A DNA stretch of 64,000 nt from Chamaelirium japonicum (Eukaryota; Streptophyta; Magnoliopsida; Liliales; Melanthiaceae), in NCBI GenBank assembly GCA_947650365.1, contig OX393549.1:86438108-86502107 (forward strand). Reading direction: 5' to 3'. How positions within the stretch are numbered: position 1 is the stretch's first letter; each line of letters begins with the position of its first letter. A model generated the notes under the pieces. It saw only the letters and a list, made by a program, of their open reading frames with translations, did not search any database and was not told the origin of the DNA. Shown here in pieces: positions 12,436 through 41,639 of the stretch. The translations under genes and the position numbers were made by a program.

Positions 12436-12985
12436 CCTGGCAACCTAGGTCAACCGAAGACCTTCGACTCCGCCCATTCAAGTCGGAAGCTCGAAGGCAA
12501 TTCGGCTACGCCCTCTCGAGGCTAAAGTTCGATAAAAAGGCTCCTAGTAACCCAGGTCAACCAAAGACCTTCGATTCCGCCCGTTCAAGTTGGAAGCTCA
12601 AAGGCAATTCGACTACGCCCTCTCGAGGCTAAAGTCCGATAAAAAGGCTCCTGGTAACCCAGGTCAATCAAAGACCTTCGATTCCGCCTGTTCAAGTCGG
12701 AAGCTCGAAGGCAATTCGGCTACGCCCTTTCGAGGCGAAAGTCCGATAAAAAGGCCCCTAGCAACCCAGGTCAACCAAAGACCTTCGATTCCGCCCATTC
12801 AAGTCGGAAGCTCGAAGGCAATTCGACTACGCCCTCTCGAGGCTAAAGTCCGATAAAAAGGCTCCTGGCAACCCAGGTCAACCAAAGAACTTCGATTCCA
12901 CCCATTCAAGTCGGAAGCTCGAAGGCAATTCGGCTACACCCTTTCAAGACGAAACTCCGATAAAAATGCTCCTGACAATACAGGT
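12436..12985 (+). repeat. 107-bp tandem repeat, about 5 copies (inside the Ty3 element)
   Basis: The unit beginning near CAACCCAGGTCAACC recurs at 12441, 12548, 12655, 12762, 12869 and 12976, an exact 107-bp period. Copies are about 90-95 % alike. Confidence 0.92.
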
Positions 12986-13074
12986 CAAGCTAAGCTATCA
13001 ACTATACTCATCTGAGGCAATGAGAATAAGTCCAAGGCAGGCGTCGCCGCTTTGACATGCACCAAGTTCAAGGA

Positions 13075-13420
13075 GACGCCCTTGACACTCGAAGACAAAG
13101 TCCGAGGCGACCAACGCCCTTGGCATTCAAAGACAAAGTCCGAGGCGACCAACGCCTTGGCACTCGAAGACAAAGTCCAAGGCGACCAACGCCTTAGCAC
13201 TCGAAGATAAAGTTTGAGGCGACCAATGCCTTGGCACTTTACAAGACCAAGGCTCATCCCTTGGCATTCGGAGACAAAGTCCGAGGCGACCAACGCCTCG
13301 ACACTCTACAAGCCTAAGGCCCAGCCCTTGGCACTCGAAGACAAAGTCCGAGGCGACCAACATCTCGGCACTCTATAATCCTAAGGCCCTACCCTTGACA
13401 CATAAAGATAAAGTCCAGGA
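13075..13420 (+). repeat. short tandem repeat of about 45-60 bp (inside the Ty3 element)
   Basis: The phrase GACAAAGTCCGAGGCGACCA with variants recurs about seven times, with small insertions between units. Confidence 0.8.
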
Positions 13421-13904
13421 CGTCGTTGCCGACGTATTGGCATTCGATCAAAAGTCCAAGCTTAGTCTTGTCACTCAGGTCCAAGCATCAGATTGTCACT
13501 GGCCATCACCTTTTCTCGACGACTAACGGTTCCAAATCGGTCAGGGGGTGGTTGGTCTAACTCTGTTAGTGCGTGTCTCCACACTGGTACAGTCGACGGT
13601 GGGTAACACGGGATAAAATAGTGCTTCCTTGATCCCCGCCAAGTCAACACCCTCACGTGACCGTAGTACCTGGCGAATACAGTAACTAGGTGCTGTAGTA
13701 CATTGGGTGAAGACTGGTTGGCCATCATGCGGCGTCATCCTAGATTATCTCTAAGAAGCCCCCTCAAATATAGCATTGTCCCTCGCCGACATCCCCGCGC
13801 ACTAGTGTTTTACCAAAAAAGTGTCGGTTTCAAATGGGGCTAAAATTCAAAAAATACACTATTTTTAATACCGACACTTTTTGGCCTCATCTAGCAGCCC
13901 CAAT

Positions 13905-14215
13905 AACGGGGTGTCGGCATCAACAAGCAGCCCCCCCTCGGTTTCGCACAAAAACTGAGTGGGGAAGGGGTGACGGCACACCATCAGCAGTACACCCCTC
14001 GGTTTCGTCAGAAAACCGAGAGGGTGTGTGTTTCAGCATCAACAAGCAACCATCAACACACCCCTCGATTTTGTCAGAAAACCGAGAGGGGGTATGTGTT
14101 GGCATCAACAAGCAGCCCCCCCTCGGTTTCGCACAAAAACCGAGTGGGGAAGGGGTGACGGCACACCATCAGCAGCATACCCCTCGGTTTCGTCAGAAAA
14201 CCGAGATGAGGGGTG
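13905..14215 (+). repeat. 185-bp imperfect repeat with related subunits (inside the Ty3 element)
   Basis: CATCAACAAGCAGCCCCCCC recurs at 13918 and 14103. Within each copy CCCTCGGTTTCG...AAAACCGAG occurs as smaller subunits, each a short palindrome (CTCGGTTT / AAACCGAG). Confidence 0.8.
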
Positions 14216-15890
14216 CTCGGCGTCATCCAAACCTATTAGTCAACCTGATTCAAGTGTCATCCACATACAATGATCATTGAAAGACGAAGAGCTATCTTCC
14301 ATTGGGTCGATTGGATAGCATCTCATCCAAACCTATTGATTTGCTTGTACAAACTTTACAAGGGAAAAAAATTCCCTTTCTCATCAGGGGTGAGCATGCG
14401 GTAACCATTGCGTCATCACTGGGGCCCGACTGCAGTCCCTAGTGAACACAGTAACTAGGTGCAGTTGGGTGTCGGACAGAACGGATGACTTATCGCGTGC
14501 CGAGACATCCTTAAGACGCCAGCCTAAAACCCGGCCGGCGCGTTCTTAAGAGTCATCTCTCTATAAAGGGGAATACCGGAAAAGTTACTCGTCAAGGCGA
14601 ACAATGTTTCATGTCAACTTTGATCGTTTTTTTGGTGCCTACACAACGGCACCTTATACGCATTCATCCGACATGCGTATGAAAAGTTATGATTGACGAA
14701 AGTTTTCGAGTTCATTTTCTTCGAAGACTAGCATCAGAATAATTACACGGTAATGACGGTTACGCTCAAGCCCTTAATTTGGTTCTTTACGTGCCCAACT
14801 CGTAGCAGGCCGAGCGCCGGGTATGAAAGAAGAACTAGCACCTCTCCCGGCCCGTGCATAGGTGCTCTTGGCGACAACCGATCAGAATGGGAATATGGGG
14901 TCGAATGAACCAAACACCCTCGACGCCTATGACACACGACCCGGGGTCCAAACCCCCTGCGCATGTTTCCTCCTCGCACGATAGCGGCCCCCGCGCTACC
15001 CGCCTCGCATGACAGCGAACCACACCCGGGCATCCCTCCTCGCATGACAATGGCTCCCATGCGCATCCTCCAGCCACTATCGTCCGCACCCAGCGTCGAC
15101 CGCCGCTGCTGCTGCAGCTGTCTACAGCACAAGAGAGAAAAAAAAAGAGAGAGATGGAAAGAGGAAGGACCTCGCGCACGGCTCTCTCTCGCGCGGACCC
15201 TCTCTCTCACCGAGGGCTCTCTCTCGCACCCGCTCTCTCTCACGCGGACCCTCTCTCTCACCGAGGGCTCTCTCTCGCCCCCGCTCTCTCTCACAGAAGA
15301 CAGAAAGGAAAGAGAGAAAGAGAGACACTTGCTCTCTCTCTCTCACCAAGGGCGAATGCAAAGAAAGGAAGAAAAGGGGTGGAACCCGCAGTCCAGCACC
15401 CGTGCCCATCTCCGACCCGGCCGGGGCCCGCGCTCGCACGCCGTCACCACCACCTCTGCCTGCGTCCGGAGCCGCACGCCGACCACCACCTCCGGCCGCG
15501 TCCGAAGCCGCACGCCGACCACCACCTCCGCTAGCACCTGGTCACCGCTGAGCCTCGCGCCGCAACCCGTGCGCCGCATGCCGTCACCACCGCCTCCGCC
15601 TGCGCCGCACGGCTCTTTCTCGCACCCGCTCTCTCTCGCGTAGATCTCCCACTCACGCTCGGCCTTGTGAGGAAAGAGAGAGAGAGGAACACTGCTCTCT
15701 CACCGAATAAAGAAAAGGAAAGAGAGAGAGAGAGGGACACTGCTCTCTCACGTGAATGAAAACCAAAGAAAGGAAAGAGAGAGAGAGCGCAGCTCTCTCA
15801 TCAAAGAAAGGAAAGAGAGAGAGCGATGCTCTCTCATCAAAGAAAGGAAGGAAAGAGAGAGAGGGCAATCCAGTCAGGAGGGCCGCCCGC
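14216..15890. other. non-coding, low-complexity interior of the Ty3 element
   Basis: 14216-14780 contains a possible TATA box (CTATAAAGGGG near 14572) and a stretch near 14450 related to 13680 (ACAGTAACTAGGTGC). 14790-15890 is rich in CTCTCTC and GAGAGA clusters and GC-rich repeats (GCCGCACGCCGACCACCACC). Long open frames here reflect the skewed composition; I see no protein domain. Confidence 0.5.
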
Positions 15891-15897
15891 AGCTCAC

Positions 15898-15940
15898 CTC
15901 TCCGACCCGATCGGGGCCAGCCCCTCGGCCCGCGACCAAC
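15898..15940 (+). repeat. 43-bp direct repeat, left of the captured gene piece
   Basis: Begins CTCTCCGACCCGATCGGGGC. It recurs at 16827-16869 with one mismatch, so the two copies bracket the transporter fragment exactly. Confidence 0.9.
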
Positions 15941-16029
15941 TGCCGACCGCACCCCACTGCCCCGCGCCAGGAGCCGCACGCCGATCGCGCCGCGCGTCCT
16001 GCGCCGCAGCCAGCCCGCCTGCGCCGCTG

Positions 16030-16826
16030 CCCCGTGCCGGATACCGATGACCCGTCACTCCCGGTGATGACATTCCGGGCGTGGGTCCTCGGCGTGGCCT
16101 CTTGCACCATCCTCATCTTCCTCAACACCTTCTACACCTACTGGACGCAGCCCCTCAACATCTCTGCCATCCTGATGCAGATCGCCGTGCTGCCCGCCGG
16201 CCGATTCATGGCATCCGTGCTCCCCAACAGGGAGGTCCGGGTGCTGGGCCGGTGGGGCTTCAACCTCAGCCCCGGCCCCTTTAACATGAAGGAGCACGTC
16301 ATCATCACCATCTTCGCCAACTGCGGCGTCTCTCAGGGCGGCGGGGACGCCTACTCCATCGGCGCTATTACTGTCATGAAGGCCTATTACAAGCAGACCT
16401 TGAGCTTTCTTTTGTCCCTCATCATTGTCCTCACAACCCAGATACTGGGTTATGGATGGGCTGGGATGCTGAGGAAGTTCTTGGTAGACCCTCCTGAAAT
16501 GTGGTGGCCTTCTAACCTTGCTTAGGTCTCTCTCTTCAGAGCTCTCCACGAGCGGGATTCGCGGTCGAAAGGACCAAGCAGAATGAAGTTTTTCATGATC
16601 TTCTTCATCGCGAGCTTTCTATACTATGCCCTGCCGGGCTATCTCTTCCCGATCTTGACATTCTTCTCGTGGGTCTGCTGGATTTGGCCTTATAGCATCA
16701 CTGCTCAGTAGATTGGTTCCGGGTACCACGGTCTCGGAATCGGTGCGTTCACACTCGATTGGGCCGGGATCTCCGCGTACCACGGTAGTCCTCTGGTGAG
16801 CCCGTGGTTCTCCATTCTCAACATAG
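16030..16826 (+). pseudogene. captured fragment of a plant oligopeptide transporter (OPT family)
   Basis: The translated stretch reads VPDTDDPSLPVMTFRAWVLG, ILMQIAVLPAGRFMASVLPN, FNMKEHVIITIFANCG, GGGDAYSIGAITVMKAYYKQ, GYGWAGMLRKFLVDP and WWPSNLA, then ALPGYLFPILTFFSWVCWIW and GYHGLGIGAFTLDWAGISAY. These are signature blocks of plant OPT proton-coupled peptide/metal-chelate transporters, covering roughly the N-terminal third and several membrane helices. The 800-bp piece has no introns. It ends abruptly at both sides, sits inside an LTR element between 43-bp direct repeats, and its frame is interrupted about twice, so it makes no transporter. Confidence 0.9.
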
Positions 16827-16869
16827 CTCTCCGACCCGATCGGGGCCAGCACCTCGGCCCGCGACCAAC
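16827..16869 (+). repeat. 43-bp direct repeat, right of the captured gene piece
   Basis: Second copy of the sequence at 15898-15940, starting immediately after the last transporter codon. Confidence 0.9.
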
Positions 16870-17144
16870 CACCGACGTAGACTCCGTTGAGGGTGTCTTC
16901 GACCTATTCCTCAAAATGATACACCACCCCGAGACGTTGCATCGAGTCGACGAGTTGGAGCCGAGCCACCGGCTCCCTGCATGCCTCGAGCAATGACCTA
17001 ACCTCGAGCATCAATTCCTCAAGGCGGCGATCAAACTCCTCACCCGTGTAAGGGCTCACCTGGTAATGGCTCACCTGGTAATGGAGGCCGATCTGTGTCG
17101 CCTAACATGGCTTGGTTTCGTCTCAGAAGCGTGTTACCCTACAA

Positions 17145-17700
17145 AAGAGTCTCGGCGTCGGCAAAAGGCAAAGGAGTCTCGACATCCTCTAGGCCGGGAA
17201 AAGGGAAAAGGGTCTCGGTACCCTCTCGGTCAGGAAAAGGCAAAAGGGTCTCGGTACCCTCTCGGTATACTCTCGGTCGGAAAATACACTAATTTTTTGA
17301 GAACGCCTCCTCGCAAAACTAAGACTTTTTGGCTCGCACCAAAAGGGTCTCGGCATCGGTAGAAGGCAAAGGAGTCTCGGCATCCTCTCGGTCGGGAAAA
17401 GGCAAAAGGATCTCGGTACCCTCTCGGTATACTCTCGGTCGAAAAATACACTAATTTTTCGAGAATGCCTCTTCGCAAAACCGAGACTTTTTGGTTCACA
17501 CCAAAAGGGTCTCGGCGTCGGCAGAAGGCAAAGGAGTCTCGGCATCCTCTCGGACGGGAAAAGGCAAAAGGGTCTCGGTACCCTCTCGGTATACTCTCGG
17601 TCGAAAAATACACTAATTTTTCGAAAACGCCTCCTCGCAAAACCGAGACTTTTTGGCTCGCGCCAAAAGGGTCTCGGTATCGGCAGAAGGAGACTCTGCT
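17145..17700 (+). repeat. tandem repeat of about 161 bp, 3-4 copies (inside the Ty3 element)
   Basis: Blocks starting AAAAGGGTCTCGGC lie at about 17347, 17509 and 17670 (period about 161), plus a divergent first copy near 17150. Units contain AATACACTAATTTTT and CCGAGACTTTTTGGCTCGC. Confidence 0.85.
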
Positions 17701-17813
17701 AATACGAACCGCGACACCGACGGCCCTTGCCAACCATGCCAGAATCCTAAGGCGTTTGCACCTTGGAATCCCAGCCGACCCCGTGGGTCCTGACCCGACT
17801 GGGAGGGGGTAAC

Positions 17814-18425
17814 TGTGGGTGCAAAAATTGTACTGGACCGGATCAGAGCGGCATGGGCCCGCGCAATGACCCAAGTGGGTAAGCCCGCCCGGGTTCATGG
17901 GCCCACTTTACGGGGCTCGCAGATCAAGCCCTCCCCCTTATTGGGTCCGAACAACGGCCCAATAAGGGCCCAGCAAGGAGGCCCAGAACCAGTGCCACGT
18001 CATCATCGCCACGTTATCACTGCCATATTGGACACATGCCTACGCTATAAAAGGACCCCCAAGGCATCCAAGAAAGAGGTTGGTCATTCAATCAGAGGAG
18101 GAGGATTCCAGAGCAAGTGCCAGAGCTCAATTCTCCCCTTCTTGTTCTCTTCTAGTTGCTCCATGCAACCCCACTGTACGAAGCTTCTCTTGGCCTGTCA
18201 AGAGAATGCTCACCCATCATTTACTCAAATTATAGTGAAGATCAGGTGGCACCTCTCGCCCGGAGACGTAGGTCGTAAGACCGAACTCTGTCACCAATCA
18301 TTGTGTCATCACTCTCTACTCTCTTTATCTACTCTCCCATCTCTCTAACTCTACAAACCATCAAATTTAATCAAGGCTGTGGGGTGGGATTCTCGATCAA
18401 GACGGCTCGAAAATTTCCCCCCACA
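17814..18425 (+). repeat. 3' LTR of the Ty3-type element
   Basis: 612 bp, about 97 % identical by eye to the 5' LTR, preceded by the purine tract GGGAGGGGG. Confidence 0.9.
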
Positions 18426-18436
18426 AATAGTATTTC

Positions 18437-19678
18437 TCTTTGCTCTGCCTATATTAAATAGACAAATAATTAATTATATCCTTCTAAATATAGTGTATCA
18501 TAATGCTCTATTATATATTTTTTTCCCTAACAATATGTGGACCCTTCATTCCATCCACGCACCAGATGAAATCCAATTCGAACATATATGGTTCATTCAC
18601 AATCCTAAAGCAAAAGGAAGAAGCAAAAAATACAATAAAAAATTAATATCCTGAAGGCTGAAGTTGAAGTCTACCTGTCGTGGGTGATAAATTCGATGCA
18701 GACAATCTGCGGGTGGATGCAATCAGTTTGGGGATGAGAAAAGAACAAAGCAAAAAAACAATAGGCAATTGAATGTATCGATCAGCTTTGAGAAAAAATT
18801 TAAAAATAAAATTCAGCAATAGCCTGTGTACCCTGAAGTTGAAGTTGCCGGATAGGGAGTGATTGGGCAATAGGCGATTGGTAGAGGAGTTATTTACAGG
18901 TAAAAAATGCCAATGGAAAACAAAGAACAAAAAACGGGAAAAATAGCAAAAAATTTGGATCTACAACAAGAAGTAAAGGAAATAAAATAAAAAAATCTCA
19001 TTAACTTGCTTTACCTGAAGTAGAAGTGGGTATACAAAATCACATATGATGAAGAATATGTAAGTTTAGTGGCAGAGATTGTGATGAGAGAAAATATCTA
19101 CCTTACTGAAAACCTAATGGGAGATGAAGGAAAAGTGCAGCAAAGTATTTTAAGAGCCAGTTGCAAATTACTCTATATTATCAATCAATCAAATGCAAGA
19201 AACAAAAAAAAAAGATGAGGAGAAAGCGTTTGCTTTACAGAAAACCTATGGTGACTGGAAGGGAAAGCTCGGGGAGGAGATTAGCTGATCGGGAAGGACG
19301 GAGAGCACTTCACATCACGTGGAGTTGACAACAAAAGTTTGCAAACGAGTTCACTATATAACATTACTCCTTCAAATTATGACCTTGTCCTATGTGGCAT
19401 ATGTGGTGCAATGTCACTGGTCGGTCGTAGTTAACCGTCGTCAAAATTTTTCAATAGCCACCAATTATTGTTATAGTATTAGGGTTTTTTAACTCACGCC
19501 CTTATTTTTATGTTGAAATTTGAGTTACATAAAAAATTGACTTTAGCCCCATGCTTGTGACCTGGCCGTGAGCAACCCGATAACACTTAAAAGCTGATTT
19601 TTTTTATCGAATTACACCCCAACATATGTCAAAATTTGAGTACACCCCCACTTTTAACAGGTCGCTTTTGGTCAAATT
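18437..19678. other. AT-rich spacer without recognisable gene
   Basis: No conserved domain on either strand; a few short near-repeats (GAAGTTGAAGT at about 18663 and 18835). Confidence 0.5.
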
Positions 19679-20366
19679 AGGGGTGTTCATCGGTTCGGGT
19701 TGACCCGCCAAACCAAACCGAACCAGTCTATTTGGTTCGGTTTGGATCGGATATTTTTTATCATTCGGTTTGGTTCGGTTCCAAAAAGAAAAAAACCGCT
19801 ATGGTCGGTTCGGTTCTGGGTTGTGAGTTTTTTAACCTGAACCAACCCAACCCGAACTATTGGTACTATAACCTCAGTAGTTACTACTATACAGTATACA
19901 GTCTCACTAATATTGTACATTACGGGTGGTGACCCCAATTACCACCATTCGGTGCATTCAAAACTTTCAAGTGTTCAACGGTGTGATGAAGCTGAAAATT
20001 GAAGGGTGTTACCCACATAATTACTAGCACCCCCAAATCCCAACTTATGAAATATCTCTAAGTGAAAAATTAAGGGTGTTCCTAGTACTTCTATAGGGGC
20101 AAATAGCAGCACCCAAAGGTAAAGATATAAAAATGAAATCTAAACCAACTCAGCGGCTCAACCATTCAGACCTCATGGTGTGATGACAAGCGATTTGAAA
20201 GACCCACATAATCGAATCGAACCAAACCGAACTTTTTCGGTTTGGTTAGGTTCGGTTTTTACCAAGGAATGGTTTGGTTCGGTTCTTTTTTCTAGAGAAT
20301 CGATCAGTTTCGGTTCGATTCTAAATTTATCAAAAACTGAACCAACCCGGACCATGAACACCCCTA
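19679..20366. mobile_element. non-autonomous terminal-inverted-repeat element with GGTTCGGTT-rich interior
   Basis: The left end AGGGGTGTTCATCGGTTCGG pairs with the right end, whose reverse complement is AGGGGTGTTCATGGTCCGGG. The interior carries many copies of TTCGGTTTGGTTCGG on one side and the complement on the other, so the arms fold back for over 100 bp. No coding sequence. A clean target duplication was not seen. Confidence 0.7.
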
Positions 20367-20455
20367 CCAGTAGATCAAATGACGGGATGGGGGAGTAAAG
20401 TCAAATTTTTTAGAATACTGGGATGTAAATCGGGATGCAAGTAAAAAAAAAAAAA

Positions 20456-20489
20456 TCTTATATTATGTGCAAAGCCATTTGGTCAAATA

Positions 20490-20535
<46 letters not shown>

Positions 20536-20550
20536 CACTGCCTGTGTGTT
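20456..20550 (+). promoter_or_regulatory. probable core promoter / leader of dioxygenase copy B with (CT)n tract
   Basis: A TATA-like TTATATTA near 20458 is followed by about 40 bp of CT repeats (20491-20531) and the ATG at 20551. Pyrimidine-rich leaders of this sort are common in plant core promoters. The assignment is inference. Confidence 0.4.
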
Positions 20551-40208
<19,658 letters not shown>

Positions 40209-40639
40209 TTTCGATCTTTCCCCTGGTTTGGTTCCTCAGTACTGAAATATTGAAGTGTGAAATAAGTGAATTCGTCACTTGTGATTTCTATCCGGCTACT
40301 CTTTTGTGTGCAACAAATTCTTTTAGTTTTTTGGTTCATTAACGCCATCATGGCACAACACACAAGGTGGGACCTAGCCCACTATAGACAAGGACGCGGT
40401 CGCACGAGCTAACACGAGAAAGAGTCCACCGGGTCCGCAACGAAATGGAGAGGCCCACCTTGCCCGAAGGAGAGCACCCATGCCACAAGGTGCGGTACCA
40501 CTACCAATTGCTCCAAGCAGTGGTGGTTTCAACAAAATATTTTTTGGCAATGCAAGTGTTTTCTAATGTCTTCTATCCACTCTTTCGTAATTTTCAGAAA
40601 AGTGTTGGGTTTTGGCCCATTAAAACCTGACCCAAAAGA
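40209..40639 (+). other. 3' flank of copy B up to the CACTA insertion
   Basis: Shares both ends with 926-1140; the last three bases AGA (40637-40639) are the left target duplication of the CACTA element. Confidence 0.65.
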
Positions 40640-41200
40640 CACTACAAAAAAAACAGTTATTACCGACGGACAATATCCGTCGGTAATATTAATATTCCGT
40701 CGGTAATGTTCTATAGCGACGGAAGATATTTCCGTCGCTGGTTGTCGGGAAAAAAAGCGTCGGGAAAAACAACACGACGGACCAAATATTACCGTCGGTA
40801 ATAATAATTAATACCGACGGTAATATTAAAGCCGTCGGTCATATTAAATCAATTAAAAATTAATATAATATATTTGTACCGACGAAACTAAATAATACGT
40901 CGGTAATATATAAGCATTGTACCGACGGTTAGGGTTGTACTGTCGGTAATACTATATATACTACCGACGCATATATATATTGCCCGTCGGCAAAAATATA
41001 TATATTACCGACAGATATTATATATCCGTCGGTAATACTATATATATTACCGACGCATATATATATTACTTGTCGGTAATAATAAATATATTACCGACGA
41101 ATATTATATGCCGTCGGCAAATTATTTATAATTTAAAAAAATAAAAACATTATTACCGACGGAATAATTAATTTCCGTCGGTAATAAGTATTTTGTTTTT
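40640..41200. repeat. CACTA terminal and subterminal repeats (CCGTCGGTAAT motifs)
   Basis: About 25 copies of ACCGACGG / CCGTCGGT in both orientations, many as hairpins (TTACCGACGG..CCGTCGGTAA). In characterised CACTA elements such clustered subterminal motifs bind TnpA. Confidence 0.88.
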
Positions 41201-41454
41201 TTAATAAATTTACCTAAATAATGTTATTTAATTCCTGTGATTTACAACAATACCACAATATATTACCACAATTTATCAAATATTACCACAATTTATAAAA
41301 TATTACCGCAAATTTTAAAATATTACCGAAATTGATAAAAAATTACAGCAAATTATCAAATATTACCACAGTACCCGGCCGACAATTATAGACAAAAACA
41401 AAAAATAACCACATATTACAAAATAATATTTAAACAATCCAGAACTGAGAGATG

Positions 41455-41595
41455 ATACATGCCCTATCTCAACCACCCCCGCCCGCCACCAACGCTGGTG
41501 CTCTCATCGATCCCCTGACGCCGCCCTATCTCAACCACGCCCGCCCACCACCAATGCTGGTGCCCTCATCGATCCCCTGACGCCGCCCTGCTCCT
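41455..41595 (-). repeat. 65-bp tandem duplication, possible last exon of the TnpA-like gene
   Basis: CCCTATCTCAACCAC..CGCC appears twice, about 65 bp apart. On the minus strand TTAATTGCAG just right of it resembles a splice acceptor, so this may be a 3' exon downstream of the satellite array. Low certainty. Confidence 0.4.
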
Positions 41596-41639
41596 GCAAT
41601 TAACATGTATTTGTTAAAAAAATGGTTTATATCTATAAC

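Larger units (their letters stand above)
9841..18425 (+). mobile_element. non-autonomous Ty3/gypsy-type LTR element with captured host gene
   Basis: Two LTRs (9841-10454 and 17814-18425) start TGTGGG and end CCACA. The 5-bp target duplication AATAG is intact at 9836-9840 and 18426-18430. The primer site just inside the 5' LTR reads TTTGGCGTCGTCTGTGGG, like the tract used by the Tat/Retand lineage. A purine tract (GGGAGGGGG) precedes the 3' LTR. The inside holds gag, four tandem-repeat arrays, a CT/GA-rich region and an oligopeptide transporter fragment, but no protease, reverse transcriptase, RNase H or integrase. It must have used proteins from a relative. The LTRs differ by about 3 % by eye, suggesting roughly a million years at the usual plant LTR rate. 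Confidence 0.9.

Noticed and set aside
14743-15740. Long Arg/Ser-rich frames on both strands in the Ty3 interior
   Set aside because: They follow CTCTCTC/GAGAGA composition and occur in several frames at once.
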